Shown here: in pieces, positions 17,239-24,977 of the stretch
How positions within the stretch are numbered: the stretch's first letter is position 1
Layout of the letters: the number at the start of each line of letters is the position of its first letter
Source: Bacteroidales bacterium
GTDB lineage: Bacteria > Bacteroidota > Bacteroidia > Bacteroidales > JAAYJT01
Length of the DNA: 56,220 nucleotides
Assembly: GCA_014860575.1 (NCBI GenBank)
Contig: JACZJK010000012.1
Span: 1-56,220 of the forward strand
Direction: 5' to 3'
The notes under the pieces: model-generated
What the model was told of the DNA's origin: nothing
Seen by the model: only the letters and a program-made list of their open reading frames with translations
Database searches by the model: none
Made by a program: the position numbers and the translations under genes

Positions 17239-17397
17239 CGCTGAGTGGCGTTTGCAATGCCTTTCGGAACACCGAAAAATTTGTAATTATCCAAACCTCT
17301 GATACAGCCATTGCTCAGTTTTTCAAATTATTTCAAACTGCTGGAATAGCACATCAAAGTTAGAATCTTTTTTGAATTGCAAATTCAATGATGTTCA
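17239..17397 (-). pseudogene. Islet repeat, copy A: decayed coding remnant
   Basis: On the minus strand it translates as TSLNLQFKKDSNFDVLFQQ..., then has an in-frame TGA where copy B has AGA, and a one-base insertion just before the segment DNYKFFGVPKGIANATQRG. The shifted frame continues to a TGA that overlaps the start of the gene at 17199. Aligned with copy B (18338-18502) it is colinear over about 155 bases. The pattern of one nonsense change and one frameshift shows a former coding sequence, not a structural repeat. Confidence 0.7.
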
Positions 17398-17455
17398 AGG
17401 CAATGTAATTTCCGGAACAGAAAACCAGCAGGAAACTTTATGTTACTATTTGGTG

Positions 17456-17500
17456 CTTCCCCCCCGCTGAGCGGCAATTTTATTACCGTTTAGCTGAGGC
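17456..17500 (-). repeat. Islet repeat, copy D (tail motif only)
   Basis: Minus-strand translation PQLNGNKIAAQRGEAP resembles the GVPSGITNTTQRG tail of copy B. On the plus strand it shares the C-run plus CGCTGAG with copy B. It lies just downstream of the MNT gene and about 60 bases from copy A. Confidence 0.55.
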
Positions 17501-17511
17501 GAGAACATTTA

Positions 17512-17832
17512 CTAGAATACAATCTCGACACCTTGTTCCCTCACCAACTGAACCAGTGGAGAAACTTTATCGTTCATGAATTTATTAAGTCCTACGGTAT
17601 AGGGTTCAATCTTTAGATCAATTTTTTCAGTCATTCTCCAGGCTTTTGCCTTGATTGAATGATCGTCGGTATCAAACTGCGAAGACACGATCATAACATC
17701 TATGTCGCTGTCAGCCATTGCATTGCCACGAGCCCAACTGCCATAAAGAAAAGCCTTTTCAACAGTAATACCCGATGAATTTAGCAGTAAGCAATACTTG
17801 CGGAGCTTGTCTATAACTTCTCTTTGAGACAT
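17512..17832 (-). CDS. MNT-type nucleotidyltransferase, antitoxin partner of HEPN
   Basis: A 106-residue minimal nucleotidyltransferase. The motif GSWARGNAMADSDIDVMIV gives GSx(n)DxD, the catalytic and metal-binding site of the pol-beta fold. In HEPN/MNT toxin-antitoxin systems the MNT protein inactivates the HEPN RNase, in studied cases by adding AMP to a tyrosine. The reading frame overlaps the end of the HEPN gene by 22 bases, which fits co-translation. The C-terminal acidic carboxylate (EKIDLKIEPY) is also seen. Function is by family; partner identity is firm from the overlap. Confidence 0.85.
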   Translation of the reverse strand: MSQREVIDKLRKYCLLLNSSGITVEKAFLYGSWARGNAMADSDIDVMIVSSQFDTDDHSIKAKAWRMTEKIDLKIEPYTVGLNKFMNDKVSPLVQLVREQGVEIVF

Positions 17833-18188
17833 TCAAATAATAGTTTTGTTTGCGACAGTATTTCAATTGCTGATTTCATTGAAGGGGTTGATGGATAATA
17901 TTCAGGATAACGTCCCTCAAGCTGATATGTCATCAGGATACTGCACAGGTCTTTTTCATCCTCACTCAGCGATAAATCAGTTTTTGATAACAAGTAAAGC
18001 AGGTTGTGCGACTTTGGAGGTATGTCTGCGGTAAATCGGACAAAGTGAGCTTTAATTGCTTTCTCAATACACAGGTGGCTGAAAAACAATCCATGAAGTA
18101 TTTTCCCATTAGAAATAAGCAAATCAGCAGTTTGAAGATCGTCAATTGCTGTATTGATCCAGTAATCTATTTGTTCTGCTGTTCCCAT
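17811..18188 (-). CDS. HEPN domain protein, putative RNase toxin
   Basis: A 125-residue helical HEPN protein. Recognisable segments are AEQIDYWINTAIDDLQTADLL at the start, FSHLCIEKAIKAHFV (second helix), PKSHNLLYLL, and YQLEGRYPEYYP near residue 92, the usual Tyr-rich site modified by MNT partners. The expected Rx4-6H active site is not obvious, so nuclease activity is uncertain; many MNT-linked HEPN proteins have variant sites. It is the first gene of the pair, with a probable promoter at 18267-18274. Confidence 0.82.
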   Translation of the reverse strand: MGTAEQIDYWINTAIDDLQTADLLISNGKILHGLFFSHLCIEKAIKAHFVRFTADIPPKSHNLLYLLSKTDLSLSEDEKDLCSILMTYQLEGRYPEYYPSTPSMKSAIEILSQTKLLFECLKEKL

Positions 18189-18266
18189 TCTATCAATATA
18201 GTTTTCTCAAGGAAGACAAAAATTAATTAAGTTGCCAACAACCCCAATCAAATCAATTAGCTGAGA

Positions 18267-18274
18267 CAAAATTA
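18267..18274 (-). promoter_or_regulatory. -7 element upstream of the HEPN/MNT pair
   Basis: CAAAATTA, i.e. TAATTTTG on the minus strand, about 80 bases before the HEPN start. Confidence 0.35.
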
Positions 18275-18337
18275 ACAAAATAATTAACAGCAGTGTCTGA
18301 AGTTGCCCCAACGGGTCTGGGTACTACAATGAATCTC

Positions 18338-18502
18338 CTTCCCCCGCTGAGTAGTATTAGTAATGCCGCTCGGAACACCGGATAATTTGTAATTATCACA
18401 CTTTTGAAACAACCATTCTTCAGGTATTCTAATTACTTTCAACTGCTGGAATAGCACCTCAAAGTTAGAATCTTTTTTGAATTGCAAATTCAATGATGTT
18501 CC
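18338..18502 (-). pseudogene. Islet repeat, copy B: longest coding remnant
   Basis: On the minus strand the frame is open through GTSLNLQFKKDSNFEVLFQQ, VIRIPEEWLFQKC and DNYKLSGVPSGITNTTQRG, continuing to a stop at 18284. The same frame is open upstream to 18640, but there it runs antisense through the frr promoter and start and is not credible beyond about 18540. It looks like the C-terminal end of a larger lost protein. Copies A, C, D, E and the one at 37411 share parts of it. I do not recognise the family. Confidence 0.6.
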
Positions 18503-18528
18503 GTCATGGCCGCTTTCGATGAATTGTA

Positions 18529-18557
18529 TTGCATTTCCATCTTTTACATTATTTTTG
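18529..18557 (+). promoter_or_regulatory. Promoter of frr
   Basis: TATTTTTG at 18550-18557 fits TAnnTTTG, with a TTG at 18529-18531 18 bases upstream. The ATG at 18583 follows after about 22 bases. Confidence 0.5.
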
Positions 18558-18582
18558 TGCCTTAAACCAATACCACAGCGCC

Positions 18583-19146
18583 ATGAACGAAGAAACCCAA
18601 TTCGTGCTTGACGAAGCAGAAGAAAGCATGCAGCACGCACTCAAACACCTTGAGCGCGAACTGCATAAAATCAGGGCAGGCAAGGCCAGTCCGCAAATGC
18701 TTGAAAGCGTTAAGATTGACTACTATGGTGTGATCACCCCCATTGACCAGGTTTCAAACATTAACACCCCCGATCCCCGTCAGATCATTGTGCAACCCTG
18801 GGACAAAAACATGCTCCCGGTGATTGAGAAGGCTATACAGGCTGCCAATCTTGGTTTCAACCCACAGAACAATGGCGAAATTCTCCGCATTCTGGTTCCC
18901 TCGCTTACCGAAGAGCGCCGCCGCGACCTGGTAAAAATTGCCAAAAATGAAACTGAAAGCGCTAAAGTGGCTGTCAGAAACATCCGTCGCAGCGCCAATG
19001 AATCGGCTAAAAAACTGGAGAAAGACGGCATCCCCGAAGATGAAGTCAAACATCTTGAAAAAGAAATTCAGGTCCTCACCGACCGTTTCATCGAAAAGGT
19101 TGAACACCTGATGGAAGCCAAAGACAAGGATATCATGACCGTATGA
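18583..19146 (+). CDS. frr: Ribosome recycling factor
   Basis: A 187-residue protein that, with EF-G, splits the post-termination ribosome. Typical landmarks are HLERELHKIRAGKASPQML near 20-38, the hinge region YYGVITPIDQVSNI, DPRQIIVQPWDK, and the C-terminal helix with NIRRSANESAKKLEK and KHLEKEIQVLTD. The ATG at 18583 gives the family's usual length; the open frame 54 bases upstream runs into the promoter. The gene marks the end of the accessory islet. pyrH, its usual neighbour, is not upstream here. Confidence 0.96.
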   Translation: MNEETQFVLDEAEESMQHALKHLERELHKIRAGKASPQMLESVKIDYYGVITPIDQVSNINTPDPRQIIVQPWDKNMLPVIEKAIQAANLGFNPQNNGEILRILVPSLTEERRRDLVKIAKNETESAKVAVRNIRRSANESAKKLEKDGIPEDEVKHLEKEIQVLTDRFIEKVEHLMEAKDKDIMTV

Positions 19147-19224
19147 TCCTCCAGGCATGAGCCTTCTCTGAAAAGGTGAAAATGCAAAAAGACCATTAAG
19201 ACACTTAATATCGAAGTTATCGAG

Positions 19225-19360
19225 AAATACCACTCGGGGATGAGTTGGCAATATGCAGTTGGCAAAAATTCCAAATTCCATATTCCAAATTCCAAGAACT
19301 ACCAATTAACAACTAACCACAGCATCACCGTATCACTGCATCACAGCATCACAATTCATA
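19225..19360. repeat. Low-complexity spacer
   Basis: Between frr and the radical SAM gene: CCAAATTCCA words (19267-19300), then ACCAATTAACAACTAACC and GCATCACAGCATCAC (near 19340). The same vocabulary occurs at 13428-13834, 33470-33650 and 49030-49200. No gene seen. Confidence 0.6.
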
Positions 19361-19406
19361 CAAACAAACCCACAAGTACAAAGTGCTTACGGAGTTGACC
19401 CGACTT

Positions 19407-20435
19407 TTATTCATGGCAGTTTCTGCATATTTCAATATCCTTTCGGGAATGTAAGAGTTGCCGGCGGAATTTGTCCGCTTCAGCTCCTTTCCAGATTTCT
19501 TCAAAGCCTGATTCCTGAAGATTTCCAAAGCAATAGGATGCGTCTTTGTCGTAACAGCAGGGCACAACCTTGCCATCCCAGGTGATAACGGATGAACTCC
19601 ACATCCTCCAGCAGCGGTTATGCAATTTATTTTTGATGGCGTATTTGCCATTGCCGGCCAGGCGGTAGCGCGAATATTTATCGAGGCTGGTCATGTATGG
19701 ACTGCCTTCCTCAAAGTCATAGTGTTGCGCGGTTTTAAATTCCAGTACATCGGCGCCAAGTTCCCGGCTCAGCAGGGTCATTGCCTCGAGTTGGTGCTCA
19801 TTTTGTTTGAACACAAGAAATTGTATGCAAACCAATGGTTTGTGCGAACCCAGTTCCTTTTTCTTCGCTGTAAGTTGTTTTATTCCCTCAACGACCTTGT
19901 CAAAACTTCCTCCTTTGCGGTAATTCAGATAGGTATCGGCATCAGCACCGTCAAGGGAAATAATGATTTTATCGAGCCCTGATTCTATTGCTTTTGTTGC
20001 ATTTTCGAGGTTCAGAAAGTGTCCGTTGGTGGAAGTGGTAACAATCATCCGGCGTTTTTTCGCCAGTTTTACCATGTCAATGAAATTGCGGTTCAAAAAG
20101 GGTTCGCCCTGGAAATAGAAAGTTAACCATGAAACTTCACGGGGCAATTTCTGGAGATAATAATCAAATTGTTCAATGCTGAGTTTACCGGCAGGTCGTT
20201 GCAATGTTCCCCTTCCCGTTGGGCATTCAGGGCACTGAAGATTGCAGGCGGTAGTTGGTTCAACCGAAACCGCCACAGGAAATCCCCAATGACGTGGATG
20301 TTTTTGAAAACCGGCCAAATGATAGCTTAAACGAAGTTTTAGATAATTGATCAAACGACCTGCTGTAACATTTCGGATCAAACCCGACCAAAAATACAAT
20401 ACTGCTTTGAAACCCCGGATTGAGAGTATTTCCAT
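19407..20435 (-). CDS. Radical SAM protein with SPASM domain
   Basis: A 342-residue iron-sulfur enzyme. The AdoMet-binding cluster motif CNLQCPEC supplies Cys64, Cys68 and Cys71 (CxxxCxxC). A C-terminal SPASM region follows, with CWRMWSS, VPCCYDKDASYCFGNL and a final Cys pair (CRNC) for auxiliary clusters. Members modify peptides or sulfatases or act in cofactor and lipid routes; the substrate here is unknown, and no short precursor-peptide gene was found beside it. The ATG at 20435 shares its A with the TGA of the upstream transporter gene (TGATG), so the two are coupled; a GTG at 20438 is the alternative start. Confidence 0.85.
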   Translation of the reverse strand: MEILSIRGFKAVLYFWSGLIRNVTAGRLINYLKLRLSYHLAGFQKHPRHWGFPVAVSVEPTTACNLQCPECPTGRGTLQRPAGKLSIEQFDYYLQKLPREVSWLTFYFQGEPFLNRNFIDMVKLAKKRRMIVTTSTNGHFLNLENATKAIESGLDKIIISLDGADADTYLNYRKGGSFDKVVEGIKQLTAKKKELGSHKPLVCIQFLVFKQNEHQLEAMTLLSRELGADVLEFKTAQHYDFEEGSPYMTSLDKYSRYRLAGNGKYAIKNKLHNRCWRMWSSSVITWDGKVVPCCYDKDASYCFGNLQESGFEEIWKGAEADKFRRQLLHSRKDIEICRNCHE

Positions 20436-21532
20436 CACGTACGCATCCGTTCTGTAAGTTTCTGAACCAATCTGAACTGGCTCATAAACTGGCTTGCAAT
20501 AACACGTATAACCGTATAAGTTGGAATAGCCAGGATCATTCCGATTACACCGGCGAGGCTGCCACCCATTAAAAGCACAACAAATATTTCAAGCGGGTGA
20601 GCTTTAACACTGTTTGAATAAATAAAAGGTTGCAAAACCATATTATCAATTAGATTGGCCACGGCAAAAGTACCGGCAATGATGAGGGTAACACTCAGGA
20701 TCTGATCATACATAGCGCTACTTATTACTGAGGTGATGCCAAGAATTATTCCCATTGAAGCGCCAATCACGGGACCCAGGTAAGGGATAATATTCATCAT
20801 TCCTCCTAGAAACCCTATCAGCAGGGCATTTTCAACCCCGAAAATGGTAAGACCCACACTGATGAGAGTTATCATACTGAAAACCTCGATGCAAATTCCA
20901 ATGAAGTATCGGGTAAGCAGGTATCTGCTTTCAGCAAATACATTTCTTGTTTCTAGGGTGTATCTTTCGGGCACTATTAATTGCACAAACCTCGAAACGA
21001 TGTGCTTTTCCTTTAACAGGAAAAATGTAATGAATACAATTGAAAATATTCCAACAAATAATGATCCTGCAAAAGCGAGGATATTGTTCAGGAAATAGGA
21101 AACCCTATCAAGATTTATCAGGTTCTCAATGTTCTCGTTGATGAAAGCAACCAGGGTTTGCTCACGTCCAAGCAAACCGGTTTTGTGCATGGTGTTTTCG
21201 AGCCATAGCATGGCATTACGAAGGTTCTCATTAACGCTATCCATATCTATTTGCGAAATCAATGCAGCCTGGTTCGTAACGAGAGGAATGAAGATACTTA
21301 TAAAAAGGCCAAAAGCCGTAAATATAAACAGAAGTGCAAGAATGCAACTGATAGTATGAGGCATCCTGAAACGTCCGATACGAATATTGTCGAGGATTTT
21401 AACTATCGGACTCCCAATCATTGACAACACCATAGCAATCAGAAAGTAAGCAACAATAGCAGAAAAATACCAAGCCATAAAGCCCAGCACGGCAATGGTT
21501 GCAATGGTTCCTGCAATCTGGGAATTTTTCAT
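20435..21532 (-). CDS. AI-2E family (PF01594-type) membrane permease
   Basis: A 365-residue inner-membrane protein with about eight hydrophobic segments: two near the N-terminus (about 9-45), one near 65-88, an amphipathic loop, then a cluster after residue 150. The family signature region GFLGGMMNIIPYLGPVIGA is present near 235-255, and MGGSLAGVIGMILAIPTY lies close to the end. Members are called autoinducer-2 exporters, but many are sodium/proton antiporters or of unknown role. It heads a two-gene unit with the radical SAM gene and has a promoter-like element 33 bases upstream. Confidence 0.85.
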   Translation of the reverse strand: MKNSQIAGTIATIAVLGFMAWYFSAIVAYFLIAMVLSMIGSPIVKILDNIRIGRFRMPHTISCILALLFIFTAFGLFISIFIPLVTNQAALISQIDMDSVNENLRNAMLWLENTMHKTGLLGREQTLVAFINENIENLINLDRVSYFLNNILAFAGSLFVGIFSIVFITFFLLKEKHIVSRFVQLIVPERYTLETRNVFAESRYLLTRYFIGICIEVFSMITLISVGLTIFGVENALLIGFLGGMMNIIPYLGPVIGASMGIILGITSVISSAMYDQILSVTLIIAGTFAVANLIDNMVLQPFIYSNSVKAHPLEIFVVLLMGGSLAGVIGMILAIPTYTVIRVIASQFMSQFRLVQKLTERMRT

Positions 21533-21564
21533 TCCTTTAGAGTTTGAATGGTTCGATCACGAGG

Positions 21565-21572
21565 CAAAGATA
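21565..21572 (-). promoter_or_regulatory. -7 element upstream of the AI-2E permease gene
   Basis: CAAAGATA, i.e. TATCTTTG on the minus strand, about 32 bases before the start at 21532. Confidence 0.45.
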
Positions 21573-21614
21573 AACAACAATTGCCCTGTGGATGAAGAAT
21601 TTTACACACGTCAG

Positions 21615-24600
21615 TTACCAGCCAGGCAGGAAGTTTAAACCAAACACGCCTTTGCTTATGCCTTGATGAATAAAGGGGAAGGCGTAATAGGGTTCAATCA
21701 CCATAGCGCCGAATAGATTAATCCGGATACTGGCTCCGGTGCTGAAAACCGGAAAGCGCTTGCCTTCTTTTATTTTATCCGGATCAATGCTTGGCTGGCT
21801 TTGGCTGTCCCAGGCCAGGCCGCCATCAAAAAACAACGCCGCCTCAGTAAACAGAAATCCAGATGGAATTAAAGCCAGGCGCTTTGGGCCTGTTAAAGGC
21901 AGTCTTATTTCTGCTGAAGCAAGGGCTACACGGTTGCCGATAAGCATGTTAAACAGGTTTTCATCCTGAATGAACATTTCGTTATCGTACAGACTTCTTG
22001 AACCATAACCCCGAACCATTCCGGGATATCCCAGAAAGATTGGATAAAACAAACTGTTATCGGAGTTCTTACCATACCGGCCGTAATGCATCAACCTGAA
22101 TGCCAATGAAAATGGCTGAAGAAATATGTATTTCCTGTAATCGGCATTGGCAGTAAATAATTTCATTTTGCCCAGGTATTGATCCATCTGAAAGCGGAAT
22201 CTGTGACCCATCATTGGCGATGCCAAACCGAAAAATGAATTATCACTCACATAAGCACCGGAAAATTTTTGCAGGTTGAAACCATCAGGCTCTTCCTCTT
22301 TTAGCCTTTCGCGGCTCTGACCAATGCGGAAGTTACCCTGGTAATAATTTTTTATAACATCAATACGATAATAATATAGTGAAGTAGAGGCAGAAACTTC
22401 CAGCCGGCGCGTAGTTGATATCGGATACCAGGCAAATACCGACAGTTGATCTTCAAAAGTCCGCCAGTTGATCAGCTCTATTGTTTGTACGATCCTGGGC
22501 TCATCATCGGTTCCGATGTCTTCTGAACCATACTGCAGAAATGCAGAACGGTAGGGAATATGGCTGATGCCTGCACCCCATTTTATCCGGTTTTTTTGGT
22601 TCAGGTAAGCAAGCTGTGCGCCAAAATCATAAATCTCGCCATTGAGCGCTAACATTGTGTATAACTGGTTGTTTCCGAGCACATCGCCAAAGAGCATAAA
22701 AACGCCCCCTGCTGCACCTCTGCCATAATTACTGGCGGATATACCAACGCCGGTATTACCAATATAATCCAGTTTGAACTGTGGGCGATAAGGTTTAACC
22801 TGGAATGAATCAGCCGGATAAACCGGGGTACCAGGGTTTTCCGCTAGGTTGCTGTCAACAATGTTGAAAACCCTTCTGTGCAAAGGTGGTAGTGTCGCTG
22901 CTGTGAAATCAAGAAATCCGGGATCAGCCTCAGTGCGGGGAAATTCTTCAACACCTGCGGAAAAGATGGTAAAGTTTCCTTTTTCGTAATAGGAATAGGC
23001 AACCTGGTTTTGCTTCCAGGATATACTGATTGCAGGTGAGAGCGCTGTGATCCCGCTGATCCCCGTTGAGTAATCACTGAGCTGAAAAACTTTGCCTTCC
23101 TGCAGGTCATACTCGTAGAGGTTTCTGAGTCCATCGCGGTTTGAAAGGAAATAGATTGATTGACCATCAGCAGAAAACACGGGGTTCACATTATCGGCTC
23201 CCATAAAGACCGGAATGATTGTTTGCTGGTATGGATTTTCGATATCCAGGTAAGCAAGATTAAAATGATAGTTTACATCTTGCGATGGATCGCCAGGTTG
23301 CTTGCGATCCGTTGCAAACACAATGGTTTTACCATCAGGCGACCAGGTGGCATGAAGGTATGAATAGTAATCATCGGTAAGCGCTGTGGTTCTTCCTGAA
23401 TCCAGGTTATAAACATAAAGGTCAGAACGTCCGTTTTTCTGACCGGTGAAAAGGATGTTTTTCCCATCGGGCGACCATGACGGATTATTGAATGCCGGGA
23501 TGTCGTCGAATTCTATAAGCACCGGTTTCCTGAGCCTGTTCACATTGATGATGGCAAGTTTGTTTTTACCTTCGCTCACAACTACGTAAGAATAGTTTTT
23601 ACTATCAGGCGACCAGCTTCCCACCGATTCAAAAAAATTAAATCCATCAATATCCTGGCTTCGTGCATTGCTGGTCAGCCGCTTTGCAATGCGGCCGGTA
23701 ATAGCATCGGCAATGTATAGGTCGAGGGTAAAAAGACGTTTTTCGGAGAAAAAAGCAATGTACTTTCCATCAGGGCTATAGGCGGGTGAAATATTCATTT
23801 CACCAGCCGTACGATCGAAAATCAATCTCTTTCCGGTCATTTGCCTTACTGTATCAGAAATATAAGAAGCATAATGTGATTCGAGAGATTCTCTCCACAT
23901 GTCAGAGATCTCTTTATGATCCTTTTTCAGAACATTCTTAAAGGCTTTTTCGTGACCCCATAAAGCAGTCTGGTAGAACAAAGGCCTGATGATTGTGTCG
24001 CCCCAGGTTCCGGCTACAAACGACCAAAAAGAATGGCCATAACGATATGGGTTGTACTTGTAACTGCGGGTCATTTCCTTTATGGTTGGAAAATCATCGC
24101 TTGCCAATGCATCGCGTATGATCAAGGCGGTATGGCTATCTATACTTCCTACTGACAGGTATTCGGCCATGCCTTCCACCATCCATAAAGGAAGGTTCTG
24201 GATGTTTCTGAGCGATAAGGAATCGTCCCAGATGAGCATATTAAACTGGAAAGCATGTACAAGCTCATGCCCAAGCACATGGTCGGTTTGTGGGTTGGTT
24301 TCAAGAACGGGCATCACAACACGGTTCTTCAAAGCCTCTGTTACACCTTGTGTTCCGATTCCAATTGAACTTCCAACAGCAGTAGTTTGCTGAAAATCGG
24401 GATGGGTTTCATAGATGATGATTGGATTCCTCTCCTTAAGGGTATCACCAAAAATATCCTGATGTCTGTTGTACCATTTTTCGCTCTGGTTTGCCAGTTG
24501 CGAAACGATTGAATCATCGGTGAGGTAATGATAGATTTCAAAATTCGGGCTTTGGTAAACCTCGAAATCAAAAGTACGGTAACTGGGTTTGTTCCGGCCG

Positions 24601-24704
24601 AACGACTGCGCATGTGAATACCCTGAAATTAGCAGCAGCACAGCAGAAATTATAATTGTGGAAGTCAACTTTGTATTGTGAATCCGGGTTGAGGCATTTT
24701 TCAT
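21615..24704 (-). CDS. Outer-membrane fusion: zinc metallopeptidase-like, TolB/WD40 propeller and beta-barrel
   Basis: A 1029-residue exported protein (signal peptide ending GYSHAQ, about residue 33). Residues 50-280 look like a gluzincin/peptidase MA-like domain: HELVH at 146-150 with a glutamate partner in WMVEGMAEYLS (about 175-183). Residues 285-600 carry repeated SPDGK-xI-F motifs of a TolB/DPP-like propeller (for example YSPDGKYIAFFS, WSPDGKNILFTG, WSPDGKTIVFATD). Residues 650-1029 are rich in alternating aromatic strands and end in GVFGLNFLPGW, like a BamA/TamA-type barrel with a terminal aromatic. It is probably anchored in the outer membrane by the barrel. The substrate is unknown. 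It is transcribed alone. Confidence 0.8.
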   Translation of the reverse strand: MKNASTRIHNTKLTSTIIISAVLLLISGYSHAQSFGRNKPSYRTFDFEVYQSPNFEIYHYLTDDSIVSQLANQSEKWYNRHQDIFGDTLKERNPIIIYETHPDFQQTTAVGSSIGIGTQGVTEALKNRVVMPVLETNPQTDHVLGHELVHAFQFNMLIWDDSLSLRNIQNLPLWMVEGMAEYLSVGSIDSHTALIIRDALASDDFPTIKEMTRSYKYNPYRYGHSFWSFVAGTWGDTIIRPLFYQTALWGHEKAFKNVLKKDHKEISDMWRESLESHYASYISDTVRQMTGKRLIFDRTAGEMNISPAYSPDGKYIAFFSEKRLFTLDLYIADAITGRIAKRLTSNARSQDIDGFNFFESVGSWSPDSKNYSYVVVSEGKNKLAIINVNRLRKPVLIEFDDIPAFNNPSWSPDGKNILFTGQKNGRSDLYVYNLDSGRTTALTDDYYSYLHATWSPDGKTIVFATDRKQPGDPSQDVNYHFNLAYLDIENPYQQTIIPVFMGADNVNPVFSADGQSIYFLSNRDGLRNLYEYDLQEGKVFQLSDYSTGISGITALSPAISISWKQNQVAYSYYEKGNFTIFSAGVEEFPRTEADPGFLDFTAATLPPLHRRVFNIVDSNLAENPGTPVYPADSFQVKPYRPQFKLDYIGNTGVGISASNYGRGAAGGVFMLFGDVLGNNQLYTMLALNGEIYDFGAQLAYLNQKNRIKWGAGISHIPYRSAFLQYGSEDIGTDDEPRIVQTIELINWRTFEDQLSVFAWYPISTTRRLEVSASTSLYYYRIDVIKNYYQGNFRIGQSRERLKEEEPDGFNLQKFSGAYVSDNSFFGLASPMMGHRFRFQMDQYLGKMKLFTANADYRKYIFLQPFSLAFRLMHYGRYGKNSDNSLFYPIFLGYPGMVRGYGSRSLYDNEMFIQDENLFNMLIGNRVALASAEIRLPLTGPKRLALIPSGFLFTEAALFFDGGLAWDSQSQPSIDPDKIKEGKRFPVFSTGASIRINLFGAMVIEPYYAFPFIHQGISKGVFGLNFLPGW

Positions 24705-24818
24705 CGTTCAAAGTTTTAATTAATTGCGAAGCCATAAACCTCAAAATATGTGCCATTTGAGATTGAATTTGCCATTGACTTCATTCATAACTATAAGCAG
24801 GATTCTAAAATATTTCTA

Positions 24819-24826
24819 TATCTTTG
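24819..24826 (+). promoter_or_regulatory. -7 element upstream of the tryptophanase gene
   Basis: TATCTTTG fits TAnnTTTG. It leaves a leader of about 150 bases before the ATG at 24978, long enough for control elements, but I see no tnaC-like Trp codon peptide in it. Confidence 0.45.
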
Positions 24827-24977
24827 GCCCTCAAAATGAGCTGCAATGATTTCTGTTCGGCTACTATATCCATCAAAGGAAAATATTTTGGTAAACATCA
24901 AGAAAAGAGATGAAATTACCAGGTAGGAAACCCCTAACCTGGTGCTTCATTGATGTTTAACTTAAAATATTAAATCC

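Noticed and set aside
16040-18560. Classical integron cassette array
   Set aside because: No integrase in the window and no GTTRRRY/RYYYAAC core sites at the repeats; copies A and B show coding decay. Kept only as a speculative alternative for the hairpin.
18284-18640. A 118-codon minus-strand frame taken as an intact gene
   Set aside because: Its first third is antisense to the frr start and promoter. Only the middle part is conserved with copy A, so it was treated as a remnant.
24846-24926. Short frame of 26 codons (starting MISVRLLYPSKEN) upstream of tryptophanase as a tnaC-like leader peptide
   Set aside because: It has no Trp codon and no Pro near its end as in TnaC, and nothing else supports attenuation. 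It may be chance.
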